A stretch of 64,000 nt of DNA from Loripinus fragilis (lineage: Eukaryota; Mollusca; Bivalvia; Lucinida; Lucinidae): contig OZ026528.1 in the NCBI GenBank assembly GCA_964019695.1, positions 55,148,495 to 55,212,494 on the forward strand. Direction: 5' to 3'. Below are positions 1-11,015 of the stretch, in pieces. Below the pieces are notes generated by a model, which saw only the letters and a program-made list of their open reading frames with translations, ran no database searches and was not told where the DNA came from. Made by a program: the position numbers and the translations under genes. Every line of letters begins with the position of its first letter. Positions within the stretch are counted from its first letter, which is position 1.

Positions 1-11
1 CTGACACATAG

Positions 12-422
12 GTCTGCTCTTCGGCCTCTCTCCACGGCCCCCCTACCTGCCGCACATATGCTCGTATTTCGCAGGCAGGCGGGCTCCTAGGGCTAGTTCA
101 AAAAAGCCCTTACCCTCCGAAGCAGCGTCTGCTCTTTGGCTCTTTCCGTGGTCCAACTGCCTGCTTTGCATATGCTCGTAAGTCCAAAAAGCCCCAACCC
201 TCTGAAGCAGTTAGTTCGAAAAATAGACGAAGTCCACAAAGCCCTAACCGTCTGAAACACCGCACCCTCTACAGACGTAGATTTGCAGGGAGAAACATAA
301 ACTCTTGCCCAACAAAGTTGGGAGAGTACAAAGACACAGAAGAAAAGACACAGAAGAAAATAAAATGTTTCTTCCTAATGAACGGGGCCAATGACCATAC
401 CCGGAACAGAATTATATTGTAA
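12..422 (+). other. Repeat-borne open frame, unit 1 (137 codons, no ATG start)
   Basis: This frame opens after an in-frame TAG (9-11) and closes at TAA 420-422. The predicted peptide is rich in Lys, Arg, Ser and Pro and contains internally repeated modules (SPYPPKQR, SPNRLKH). The same frame is open in units 2 and 3 even though unit 2 has two indels, because those (1 and 14 bases) sum to a multiple of three. Most differences I compared between units change the amino acid, which argues against purifying selection. I see no known domain. It is either a by-product of the repeat or a decayed gene. Confidence 0.2.
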
Positions 423-1898
423 TTATAAAGTGATGCTCAATAGCAATGCTTCTAACATACAACCTGTGCCCAAACTTTGTGGGCTTCATGGTCACCCTGA
501 TTAGATGGACACTCTTTCAGAGATTTCTTCATCCGTCTTCGGGTGCCATTTCTTCAGCCAACAGGCTGCGATCTGATTCTTCGCATACTGCGAGAGAGAG
601 CCCTGGTTGTAATTGGATATATTCAGGCCAACAGGCTAAGCATCGAACATCGTCAATGAATACTTACACAATTCGATCGAATAAAAGAATAATAAATTAA
701 ACAAACATTACACTTGCTCAAAAGAGATGGAAAAAGATATGTGCCTTCAAAGCTTCTGCACATTCGTTACTTGTTTTGTGAATTTTTTCCTTGACGTTGG
801 AAACGTACGATGCTTTGTGCAATTTGAAGGATGAAAAGGGTATAAAAAATGACAGGCATGCATTAAAGAAAACGTACCTTAGATATGTTTTGCTATAATA
901 ACACCCTTTCGCGGATAGAACAACCTTACAGCCATATATGGAATACCCTTGTCTGTCAGACTCATTCATTTTATAATTGGCAAGCATGTCTGCAGAAACT
1001 TACCGCTCCCTTTAACTGAAATTGACGCTACTGCCAGTTTTATACTCCCCCCAACTGGATCGTTCTCTGAATGACTTGCAAAGCAACTTTTTTTGTTAAT
1101 AAAGGTACTCTTTCTGGCGCACTTTTAATGTGTTATACTCCCTCCCAACTGGATCGTTCTCTGAATGACTTGCAAAGCAACTTTTTTTGTTAATAAAGGT
1201 ACTCTTTCTGGCGCACTTTTAATGTGACGATAACCAGTCTACACTTATTTATCTGTTTTTTGGCTCATATAATCTGGCCCTAGCGTCTCTGTTTTGCTGA
1301 CCAGTTCAGTTTTCTTCTCATTATCTTCACTGTGTACTCAGGGTTATGGTTGAGACAACCTCGTAATAAAACATAATGCATCTGACTAGTCTTTCTCAAA
1401 GTTGCGTGAAACAGATGGAAAAATTATTTTCGCTCAAAGCCTCTGCATGCGTTACTTGTTTTGATGATGTTATCCTTTACGTAGGAAAGGTACAGTCCTC
1501 GGCATAGTGTGAAGGAAATGGGTGTCAATAAATGGCAGGCATGCATTATAAGAAAAGCACCTAAGATAATTTATGTCACCCTTTCGCGGATGAAACAACC
1601 TTTCAGCCATATACGGAATACCTTAGTATGTCAGACTCAGTTCTAAGTGGCAAGCATGCCTGCAGACATTTTCTGCCCCCTTTAATCGAAATCGACACAC
1701 ATGCCAAGTTTTGCTCCCTCCTAGGTGGATCGTTCTCTCAATGGCTTCCAAAGCAACGTTTTTTGTTTATAAAGGTACCTCTTCTGGTGCATTTTTAATG
1801 TGACAATCACCAGTTGTTCATTAAAGAATATTTCAATAAAAAACACAAACGTTACATCACTGGCATTAAAATTAACTTACACATTTTGATCCAAGAAC

Positions 1899-2098
1899 GG
1901 AAAGGGAGCTCAGTGGTAGAGCGCTTGACTCCAGACCAAGGGTTGCGAGTTCAAGCCTCACCAGTGTCACTGTATTGTGTCTTTGAGCAAGACAAATTAA
2001 TCCTTGCATAGTACTGGTTAAACCCAGGAAGACCCATCCCGTCATGACTAAAAAATTCTTGACTGGGACGTTAAGAATGGAATCCAATAAAAAAAATA
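1899..2098 (+). mobile_element. V-SINE (tRNA-derived) in unit 1
   Basis: The tRNA-like head shows an A-box-like GCTCAGTGGTAGAG and a B-box-like GAGTTCAAGCCTC. It is followed by the V-domain core (TTTGAGCAAGACA), the ACTGGTTAAACCCAGGAAGA block and an A-rich tail. Established knowledge: this head plus V-domain layout defines V-SINEs, including the molluscan RUDI-type family. The same copy sits at the same place in units 2 and 3, so it inserted before the 2.7-kb unit was amplified. Confidence 0.85.
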
Positions 2099-2132
2099 AA
2101 CTGGCGTGAAACCGATGGAAAAATATGTGCGC

Positions 2133-2345
2133 TCAAAGCTTCTGTGCAGACATTCCGCGTCTAATGCTGTTTCCTCCCCAATGGAAAATTACAATGCTGG
2201 GACGAAAATGCTTCATTAGCTTCCATTCTGGATGCTTGGAGACCTCTTCTAGTCGTAGACCGCCAACCCCAAAGTATCTACACCAATCTGTGGAATCTGC
2301 ATATGATATAAGCGACTGTTTGCCAATCTTTTCACATACAAACTT
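2133..2345 (-). pseudogene. SGNH-hydrolase-like fragment, unit 1
   Basis: A minus-strand frame of 71 codons carries, in order, GVGGLRLEEV, then HPEWKLMKHFRPSIVIF and HWGGNS. This resembles the GxGG...L...P..v(i)iHxGGND stretch of SGNH-hydrolase-like proteins encoded by some retroelements (for example Ngaro-type DIRS elements and some LINEs). The expected GGND block reads GGNS, and neither the nucleophile region nor the C-terminal Asp-His block is visible. The copy in unit 2 has an in-frame stop. I infer a decayed transposon-derived fragment, not a functional esterase. Confidence 0.4.
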
Positions 2346-2432
2346 CTACAACTGCGTCTCGGTGTTGCTGCAACATTGTTGAATAATTGAATAAATAAAT
2401 GAAATGGTAAGATTTTAAGTTTGCCGTTTTGA

Positions 2433-2690
2433 CACGCCCCCTGTTAGCCATTAGCCAATCGATGGTGACCCCTACTGTTCTCATATTAAGCAATAATCAA
2501 CACTAACCACGCCCTAATTGTTTTAACCAATTTAAAAATTTTAAGCCTTAATTTACACTAACCACGCCCTAATTGTGTTAACCAATCAAAAACGTTCACG
2601 CCATATATAGTGGTACATTATGTCGTGTTGACACCGTATTGGGTCCACCAGCATATCACACCTTAATTTCTCTTAACCAATCAGATGGCA
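2433..2690 (+). promoter_or_regulatory. Promoter-like CCAAT / CACGCCC / TATA block, unit 1
   Basis: Within 260 bases there are four CCAAT motifs (about 2455, 2527, 2582 and 2677), CACGCCC-type GC boxes (2433, 2508, 2563), a ~56-bp duplication spanning the ACTAACCACGCCC motif, and a TATATAG at 2604. An ATG at 2722 lies in frame with the open frame that continues into unit 2, but the conserved TAG at 2794-2796 interrupts it. Unit 2 repeats the block (5105-5370) with the ATG lost. The motifs are seen; promoter activity is inference. Confidence 0.3.
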
Positions 2691-2796
2691 GACCCGGTCT
2701 CGCTCTGCTGTTCGGCGAGACATGACCAATCTGGCAAGATGGCACCCTCTAGATCCACAAAGCCCTAACCCTCCGAAGCAGCGCCCTGACACATAG

Positions 2797-3135
2797 GTCT
2801 GCTCTTCGGCCTCTCTCCACGGCCCCCTACCTGCCGCACATATGGCAGGCGGGCTCCTAGGGCTAGTTCGAAAAAGCCCTTACCCTCCGAAGCAGCGTCT
2901 GCTCTTTGGCTCTTTCCGCGGTCCAACTACCTGCTTTGCATATGCTCGTAAGTCCAAAAAGCCCCAACCCTCCGAAGCAGTTAGTTCGAAAAATAGACGA
3001 AGTCCACAAAGCCCTAACCGTCTGAAACAGCGCACCCTCTACACACGTAGATTTGCAGGGAGAAACATAAACTCTTGCCCAACAAAGTTGGGAGAGTACA
3101 AAGACACAGAAGAAAAGACACAGAAGAAAATATAA
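2797..3135 (+). other. Repeat-borne open frame, unit 2 (113 codons)
   Basis: Homologous to the open frame of unit 1. Here an ATG at 2842 is created by a 14-base deletion, giving a 97-residue ORF that ends TQKKI. No known domain is visible and most substitutions relative to the sister units are nonsynonymous. Probably not a maintained protein. Confidence 0.2.
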
Positions 3136-4577
3136 TGTTTCTTCCTAATGAACAGGGCCAATGACCGTACCCGGAACAGAATGTATTCTTGTATTATAAA
3201 GTGATGCTCAATAGCAATGCTCTAACATACAACCTGTGCCCATACTTTGTGGGCTTCATGGTCACCCTGATTAGATGGACACTCTTTCAGAGATTTCTTC
3301 ATCCGTCTTCGGGTGCCATGTCTTCAGCCAACAGGCTGCGCTCTGATTCTTCGCATACTGCGAGAGAGAGAGCCCTGGTTGTAATTGGATATATTCAGGC
3401 CAACAGGCTAAGCATCGAACATCGTCATTGAATACTTACACAATTCGATCGAATAAAAGAATAATAAATTAAACAAACATTACACTGGCTCAAAAGAGAT
3501 GGAAAAAGATATGTGCCTTCAAAGCTTCTGCACATTCGTTACTTGTTTTGTGAATTTTTTCCTTGACGTTGGAAACGTACGATGCTTTGTGCAATTTGAA
3601 GGATGAAAAGGTTATCAAAAATGACAGGCATGCATTAAAGAAAACGTACCTTAGATATGTTTTGCTATAATAACACCCTTTCGCGGATAGAACAACCTTA
3701 CAGCCATATATGGAATACCCTTGTCTGTCACTCATTCATTTTATAATTGGCAAGCATGTCTGCAGAAACTTACCGCTCCCTTAAACTGAAATTGACGCTA
3801 CTGCCAGTTTTATACTCCCTCCCAACTGGATCGTTCTCTGAATGACTTGCAAAGCAACTTTTTTTTTGTTAATAAAGGTACTCTTTCTGGCGCACTTTTA
3901 ATGTGACGATAACCATTCTACACTTATTTGTCTGTTTTTTGGCACATATAATCTGGCCCTAGCGTCTCTGTTTTGCTGACCAGTTCAGTTTTCTTCTCAT
4001 TATCTTCACTGTGTACTCAGGGTTATTGTTGAGACAACCTCGTAATAAATCATAATGCATCTGACTAGTCTTTCTCAAACTGGCGTGAAACAGATGGAAA
4101 AATTATTTTCGCTCAAAGCCTCTGCATGCGTTACTTGTTTTGATGATGTTATCCTTGACGTAGGAAACGTACAGTCCTCAGCATAGTGAAGGAAATAGGG
4201 GTGTCAATAAATGGCAGGCATGCATTATAAGAAAAGTACCAAAGATAATGTATGTCACCCTTTCGCGTATAAAACAACCTTACAGCCATATACAGAATAC
4301 CTTAGTATGTCAGACTCAGTTCTAAGTGGCAAGCATGCCTGCAGACATTTTCTGCCCCCTTTAATCGAAATCGACACACTTGCCAAGTTTTGCTCCCTCC
4401 TGGGTGAATCGTTCTCTCAATGGCTTCCAAAGCAACGTTTTTTGTTTATAAAGGTACCTCTTCTGATGCATTTTTAATGTGACAATCACCAGTTGTTCAT
4501 AACAGAATATTTCAATACAAAACACAAACGTTACATCACTCGCATTAAAATTAACTTACACATTTTGATCCAAGAAC

Positions 4578-4779
4578 GGAAAGGGAGCTCAGTGGTAGAG
4601 CGCTTGACTCCAGACCAAGGGTTGCGAGTTCAAGCCTCACCAGTGTCACTGTATTGTGTCTTTGAGCAAGACAAATTAATCCTTGCATAGTACTGGTTAA
4701 ACCCCGGAAGACCCATCCCGTCATGACTTAAAAATTGTTGACTAGGACGTTAAGAATGGAATCCAATAAAAAAAATAAA
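4578..4779 (+). mobile_element. V-SINE in unit 2
   Basis: Orthologous to the SINE of unit 1, with the same head, V-domain and tail; it was copied along with the repeat unit. Confidence 0.85.
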
Positions 4780-4811
4780 CTGGCGTGAAACCGATGGAAA
4801 AATATTTGCGC

Positions 4812-5024
4812 TCAAAGCTTCTGTGCAGACATTACGCATCTAATGCTGTTTCCTCCTTAATAGAAAATTACAATGCTGGGACGAAAATGCTTCATTAGCT
4901 TCCATTCTAGATGCTTGGAGACCTCTTCTAGTCGTAGACCGCCAACCCCAAAGTATCTACACCAATCTGTGGAATCTGCATATGATAGAAGCGACTGTTT
5001 GCCAATCTTTTCACATACAAACTT
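4812..5024 (-). pseudogene. SGNH-hydrolase-like fragment, unit 2 (stop-disrupted)
   Basis: Same relic as in unit 1 (GVGGLRLEEVSKH, FRPSIVIF). The codon after IVIFY is a stop, just before the GGNS block. It is non-functional. Confidence 0.4.
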
Positions 5025-5104
5025 CTAAAACTGCGACTCGGTGTTGCTGCAACATTGTTGAATAATTGAATAAATAAATGAAATGGTAAGATTTTAAGTT
5101 TGCC

Positions 5105-5370
5105 GTTTTGACACGCCCCCTGTTAGCCATTAGCCAATCGATGGTGACCCCTACTGTTCTCATATTAAGCAATAATCAACACTAACCACGCCCTAATTGT
5201 TTTAAATTTCAAGCCTTAATTTACACTAACCACGCCCTAATTGTGTTAACCAATCAAAAACGTTCACGCCATATATAGTGGTACATTATGTCGTGTTGAC
5301 ACCGTATGGGGTCCACCAGCATATCGCACCTTAATTTCTCTAAACCAATCAGACGGCAGACCTGGTCTCG
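5105..5370 (+). promoter_or_regulatory. Promoter-like block, unit 2
   Basis: Counterpart of 2433-2690: CCAAT motifs, CACGCCC boxes and a TATATAG, with a short deletion between the duplicated ACTAACCACGCCC motifs. Confidence 0.25.
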
Positions 5371-5452
5371 CTCTGCCGGCGGCGAGACATTACCAATCTG
5401 GCAAGATGGCACCCTCTAGATCCACAAAGCCCTAACCCTCCGAAGCAGCGCC

Positions 5453-7221
5453 CTGACACATAGGTCTGCTCTTCGGCCTCTCTCCACGGCCCCCCTACCT
5501 GCTGCACATATGCTCGTATTTCGCAGGCAGGCGGGCTCCTAGGGCTAGTTCGAGAAAGCCCTTACCCTCCGAAGCAGCGTCTGCTCTTTGGCTCTTTCCG
5601 TGGTCCAACTACCTGCTTTGCATATGCTCGTAAGTCCAAAAAGCCCCAACCCTCCGAAGCAGTTAGTTCGAAAAATAGACGAAGTCCACAAAGCCCCAAC
5701 CGTCTGAAACACCGCACCCTCTACAGACGTAGATTTGCAGGGAGAAACATAAACTCTTGCCCAACAAAGTTGGGAGAGTACAAAGATACAGAAGAAATGA
5801 CACAGAAGAAAATAAAATGTTTCTTCCTAATGAACGGGGCCAATGACCATACCCGGAACAGAATGTATTCTTGTATTATAAAGTGATGCTCAATAGCAAT
5901 GCTTCTAACATACAACCTGTGCCCAAACTTTGTGGGCTTCATGGTCACCCTGATTAGATGGACACTCTTTCAGAGATTTCTTCATCCGTCTTCGGGTGCC
6001 ATTTCTTCAGCCAACAGGCTGCGCTCTGATTCTTTGCATACTGCGAGAGAGAGAGAGCCCTGGTTGTAATTGGATATATTCAGGCCAACAGGCTAAGCAT
6101 CGAACATCGTCAATGAATACTTATACAATTCGATCGAATAAAAGAATAATAAATTAAACAAACATTACACTGGCTCAAAACAGATGGAAAAAGATATGTG
6201 CCTTCAAAGCTTCTGCACATTCGTTACTTGTTTTGTGAATTTTTTCCTTGACGTTGGAAACGTACGATGCTTTGTGCAATTTGAAGGATGAAAAGGGTTT
6301 CAAAAATGACAGGCATGCATTAAAGAAAACGTACCTTAGATATGTTTTGCTATAATAGCACCCTTTCGCGGATAGAACAACCTTACAGCCATATATATAA
6401 TACCCTTGTCTGTCACTCATTCATTTTATAATTGGCAAGCATGTCTGCAGAAACTTACTGCTCCCTTTAACTGAAATTGACGCTACTGCCAGTTTTATAC
6501 TCCCTCCCAACTGGATCGTTCTCTGAATGACTTGCAAAGCAACTTTTTTTGTTAATAAAGGTACTCTTTCTGGCGCACTTTTAATGTGACGATAACCAGT
6601 CTACACTTATTTGTCTGTTTTTTGGCACATATAATCTGGCCCTAGCGTCTCTATTTTGCTGACCAGTTCAGTTTTCTTCTCATTATCTTCACTGTGTACT
6701 CAGGGTTATCGTTGAGACAACCTCATAATAAATCATAATGCATCTGACTAGTCTTTCTCAAACTGGCGTGAAACAGATGGAAAAATTATCTTCACTCAAA
6801 GCCTCTGCATGCTTTACTTGTTTTGATGATGTTATCCTTGACGTAAGAAACGTACAGTCCTGGGCATAGTTTGAAGGAAAAAGGGGTATCAATAAATGGC
6901 AGGCATGCATTATAAGAAAAGAACCTAAGATAATGTATGTCACTCTTTCGTGGATAAAACAACCTTACAACCTAAGATAATGTATGTTACCTTTCGCGGA
7001 TAAAACAACCTTACAACCTAAGATAATGTATGTCACCCTTTCACGGATAAAACAACCTTACAGCCATATACGGAATACCTTAGTATGTCAGACTCAGTTC
7101 TAAGTGGCAAGCATGCCTGCAGACATTTTCTGCCCCCTTAAATCGAAATTGACGCACTTGCCAATTTTATGCTCCCTTTAAGGTGGATCGTTCTCTCAAT
7201 GGCTTGCAAAGCAACGTTTTT
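5453..7221 (+). repeat. 2.7-kb tandem repeat, unit 3 (5' part)
   Basis: Third copy, colinear with unit 1 until it is cut at 7221 by a foreign element. Its own open frame runs 5464-5886. A ~47-bp segment (AACCTAAGATAATGTATGT...) that is single in units 1 and 2 is tandemly triplicated here (about 6922-7061). The unit resumes at 9327. Confidence 0.9.
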
Positions 7222-9326
7222 AGCTCACCTGAGCCGAAGGCTCCGAGGTGAGCTATTAGTATACCAATGACTCCGGCGTCCGTCGTCCGTCCGTCCGTCA
7301 ACATTTTCAAATATCTTCTTCTCTGAAACCACTGGGCCAATTGAACTCAAATTTCATATGGAGACTCCTTAGGATGGGGGAACGAAAGTTTGTTCAAATG
7401 GTCCTGGTCACATGACCAAGATGGCCGCCATGCCCATATATGGTAAAAACCCTTTAAAAATCTTCTTCTCCAGAACCAGAAGGCGGATGACCTTGGGACT
7501 TGGTATGTAGCATCGGGGATGTGGGGCCTACCAAGTTTGTTCAAATGATGATCCTGGGTTGACCTTGACCTACTTAACGTCAAGGTCAAATTTGCTTCCT
7601 CATGCATTGAAATGGGGAAATTTTTGAAAAGTTGATTTTTTGAAAACTATTGAAGCCAAAGTCATTATTCTCACTTGATATGTTTTATCTAATGTGACAA
7701 TGGCTATGAAGAAGTTCCAAAGGTCAAGGTTGACCTTTGACCTTTCAGACAAGGCCGCTCATATTGGAGTCACATCAATATATTAAAACATAGTTTTCTC
7801 AGAAACCATTGGGCCAATTGAACTCAAATTTCACATGAAGACTCCTTACAATAAGTTAGCCAACATTTTATGCAAATTGTTTGGGTAACCTGACCAAGAT
7901 GGCTGACATGCCCATATAAGGTAAAAACCCTTTAAAAAATTTCTTCTCCAGAACCAGAAGGCCGATGACCTTGGGACTTGGTATGTAGCATTGAGGATGT
8001 GGGGCCTACCAAGTTTGTTCAAATGATGATCCTGGGTTGACCTTGACCTACTTAACGTCAAGGTCAAATTTTGCTTCGTAATGCATTTAAGTAGGATTTT
8101 TTTGGAAAAGTTGATTCTTTAAATACTGTTGAAGCCAAAGTCATTGTTCTCACTTGATATGTTTAGAGGCAATTCCAAAGGTCAAGGTTGACCTTTGACC
8201 TTTCAGCCAAGGTCACTCATATTGGAGGCCCATCAATATATTAAAACACCATTATCTCAGAAACCACTTCGCCAATTGAACTCAAATTTTATATGGAGAC
8301 TCCTTAAGTTGAGTGGAGTAGTTTTGAACCAAATGGTAATGGTCACATGACTAACATGGCCTTCACGCCCATATATGGTAAAAACTCTTTAAATCTCTTC
8401 TTCTCTGGAACCAAAAGGCCATTGGCTTTGGGACTTGGCATGTAGCATTGGGGATGTGGGCCCTACCAGGTTTGCACAAATGATGAATCTAGGTTGGCCT
8501 TGACCTACTTTATGGCAAGGTCAAATTTGATTCCTTATGCATTTATATGGAGAAAATTTTAAAATGTTTATTTTTCTATAACTGTTAAAGCCAAATTCAT
8601 AATAGTTAAACCTATTGAGACAATGGTTTTATATTAAGTACCAAATGTCAAGCTGACCTGTGACCTTTTATCCAAGGCCACTCATTTGGACTGCCACACA
8701 CCTATCTAAACATCTTTTTCTCAGAAATCACTGGGCTGTTTGATGGATTATTCATTAGATTGTTTAGGCAGGGTTCCCACAAGCTCTGGAAATCATGGAA
8801 AACCTGGAAAATCACTAAAAGAAGTTCCATGCATAGAAAAATCATGGAATTTGAAAAAGCCTGAATAATCATGGAAAAATCATGGAATTTTGTGAAATAA
8901 TTTGATGAAACCACCAGTTACCAGAAAACTAGCTGTCGGACACATGTGTCTGACAGCCAGTTTTTTGGCTTCTGGTGGTTTCAAGTTTTAATTATTTCAA
9001 AATGTATGCATGGTCTGTCTACAAGCATGCTGTTGTTGCTGCATTCTGCATTTATGCTCAGAGTGGCAAACATGCTGCTAAAAGAGGAGGTTAGATGCAA
9101 TGTATTAAATAGTCATGGAAATTACATTGAAAATCATGGAAAAATCATGGAATTGTGTTTTTGAATTTCTGTGGGAACCCTGGTTTAGGTCACTTGACCA
9201 AAATGGCTGCAACCCCCATATATGGTACAACAAAATTTGTTCCATTATTAGCTGTGGTTGACTTTGACCTATTTTAACATTATTAAGGAGATCAGGTGAG
9301 CGTCTCAGGACCTTCAGGTCCTCTAG
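7222..9326 (+). mobile_element. Helentron-like tandem-repeat element (AGCTCACCTGAG family), copy A1
   Basis: Starts AGCTCACCTGAGC as a palindrome closing in AGGTGAGCT, then a GTCCGTCCGTC-rich head. The body is about 3.5 repeats of 460-476 bp (GCCAATTGAACTCAAAT near 7337, 7813 and 8272; AAGGTCAAGGTTGACC motifs). The inverted repeat of the 5' tip recurs subterminally (GATCAGGTGAGCG, 9290-9302), followed by a hairpin AGGACCT-TC-AGGTCCT (9307-9322) and CTAG (9323-9326). Comparison with units 1 and 2 shows clean insertion between two T's with no target duplication. Asymmetric inverted repeats, 3' hairpin, CTAG and T|T insertion are the published hallmarks of Helentron-type rolling-circle elements. 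No Rep/helicase coding is present. Confidence 0.7.
8769..9182. mobile_element. hAT-like MITE nested in A1 (CAGGGTTCCCAC termini)
   Basis: Terminal inverted repeats CAGGGTTCCCAC / GTGGGAACCCTG, flanked by 7-bp direct repeats GTTTAGG (8762-8768 and 9183-9189). ATCATGGAAA motifs repeat inside each end. A central palindrome (about 8908-8982) contains GGACACATGTGTC. The CAGGG tip fits hAT-type elements, although the duplication I can read is 7 bp rather than 8. Confidence 0.75.
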
Positions 9327-10095
9327 TTGTTTACAAAGGTACCTCTTCTGGTGCACTTTTAATGTGACAATCACCAGTTGTTCATTAAAGAATATTTCAA
9401 AACAAAACAAACGTTGCATCACTCGCATTAAATTAACGTACATACTTTGATCCAATATAGGAAAAGGATCTCAACGGTAAAGTGCTTGACTTAAGACCGA
9501 GTGGTTGCGAGTTCGAGCCTCACCAGTGTCCCTTTGTTGTGGCCAAAGCAAAACAAGTTACTCCTTGCTTAGTACTGGTTAAACCCAGGAAGACCTGTCC
9601 CATCATAGCTGAAAATGTGTTGACTGGGACGTAAAGAATCAAATCAAACAAAGAAAAAATCCAATAAAAGAATATAATAATAAAACAAGAATTAAACTGG
9701 CGCAAAACGGATTGAAAGTAGGTGACCTCAAAGATTGTGCGCATGTGTTATTTCCTTGATATAGAAAACGTTCCATGCTCAGTGACAATTTGAAGGAAAA
9801 AAGGGTATCGAAATGGCAGGCTTCCATTATAAAATATGTTCCTTAGATGGGGTATGCGGTAATAATCCACCCTTTTGCAGATAAAACAACCTTACAGCTA
9901 TATATGAAATACCCTTGTCTGTCAGACTCATTTATAAATGGCAATCATGCCTGCATGCACTTACTGTCCCCTTTAACTGAAATTGACGCAACTGCCAGTT
10001 TTACGCTCCCTCCAAACTGGATCTTTCTCTCAATGGCTTGCAAAGCAACTTGTTTGTTAATAAAGGTACTCTTTCTGGCGCCCTTTTAATGTGTT
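9327..10095 (+). repeat. 2.7-kb repeat, unit 3 (3' part)
   Basis: The unit resumes at TGTTTACAAAGGTACC directly after the inserted element. After its SINE it diverges from units 1 and 2 and continues into another copy of the internal subrepeat (9684-10095, ending CTTTTAATGTG), so this copy lacks the SGNH-like and promoter-like parts. Confidence 0.8.
9461..9665 (+). mobile_element. V-SINE in unit 3
   Basis: More diverged sister of the SINEs in units 1 and 2 (TCAACGGTAAAGTGCTTGAC head, GGTTGCGAGTTCGAGCCTC B box, tail AAAGAATCAAATCAAAC). Confidence 0.8.
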
Positions 10096-11015
10096 TCTCC
10101 CAAATATTGGAACTAAAAAGGAAAAAAAACACACACAGTTAATTGCCCTATGGAATGTTTTGTGCTGGCTCGAACATCACCAATGCAGTTTTCAAAAATG
10201 GCAGGCAGGCATGCATTATAAAGATTGAAGCTTAGATATACGACCCAACAATCCTAAAAAGGAAAATGGACGTGTCCGGTTGATGAAGTAGGAGATTGCA
10301 TTATGCATATGTGGGTTTAACTAGGACAAATTGTTTATTATTAGGTCACCATAGCGGGCCTGCTTGACTTTTTATATTCGTCACAATGTCGCATCTAGAG
10401 TATTCAGGATTTTCTGGAAGTCTTTTTCAATATTATTTTTTTTCAAATATACAGTGAGGTATTTTAAAGTGGTGAGCAAGAAAAATAATCCATTATTCGT
10501 GTGAGGGTGGGACAGAAAAATATGTCCCGAGGATCACCGATTGGCATCTCTTTCTATCTCTCACTCATGGTGGATTCTTATTTTACCGTATTACGGTTGG
10601 TTGGTTCTCTCTCTGTAAATTTAACAGTCTTTATTCTTGCACAATTTTGATTTGACCGCCTTTAGTGATTTAGTGTCTGTGCGCCTGACTGGTGGAGATG
10701 AAGAACCACGTGTTGGCACAATATGATTCGGTTTTCCGAGCGACAAAATTAAGCTAAACAAAGAGCTCCTGATATTCATTTGAATGCACGTGTCCTATTG
10801 GCATGTTATGTTTGTGCGTGTTATTAAAATACAACAAATTTGTCCTATTTTGTACACACAGAATCCTATGTAAACATTGGTTTGATATGTTCTTAATGTT
10901 TTAGTTCCTCGCAAAATGTGTTAATATAAGCCTTTCATGAACAGCACGCCCAGTTGGATTTCTTGATGTTCAGCTTCAACATCATCACCATTGCATCCAC
11001 CCCCTTCGTCATGAT
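10096..11015. other. No gene seen; decayed repeat fragments
   Basis: 10181-10250 resembles part of the unit subrepeat (ATGGCAGGCAGGCATGCATTATAA). 10450-10545 (GTGGTGAGCAAGAAAAATAAT ... GTCCCGAGGATCACC) is the inverse of sequence at 63690-63815. The remainder shows nothing I recognise. Confidence 0.5.

Larger units (their letters stand above)
1..2785 (+). repeat. 2.7-kb tandem repeat, unit 1
   Basis: First of three head-to-tail copies; the block opening CTGACACATAGGTCTGCTC recurs at 2786 and 5453. The unit holds an open frame near its start, two related ~500-bp subrepeats (about 700-1225 and 1394-1807), a V-SINE at 1899, an SGNH-like relic at 2133 and a CCAAT/TATA-rich block at 2433. This copy alone has a 93-bp direct duplication (1041-1133 and 1134-1226), which accounts for most of its extra length over unit 2. 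Only substitutions and small indels separate the copies, so the amplification is fairly recent. I do not recognise the unit as a named family. Confidence 0.9.
2786..5452 (+). repeat. 2.7-kb tandem repeat, unit 2
   Basis: Second head-to-tail copy, 2667 bp. It is colinear with unit 1 but lacks the 93-bp duplication and a 14-base stretch near its start, and has a short deletion in the CCAAT block. It ends at the boundary with unit 3, where the CTGACACATAGG block restarts. Confidence 0.9.

Noticed and set aside
446..987. 84- and 89-codon ORFs repeated in units 1-3
   Set aside because: Their lengths and frames change between units (stops and indels), so they are repeat by-products.
1905..1970. 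tRNA gene
   Set aside because: The tRNA-like box A/B sequences here and at 18410, 39912, 44640 and 45420 are SINE heads followed by SINE bodies, with no full cloverleaf.
2764..2782. Telomere-like CCCTAACCCT
   Set aside because: A single occurrence inside the repeated CCCTAACCCTCCGAAGCAG block of the 2.7-kb unit, not a telomeric run.
9105..9455. 116-codon minus-strand ORF
   Set aside because: Spans the junctions of a MITE, the Helentron-like element and unit 3, so it cannot be an ancestral gene.
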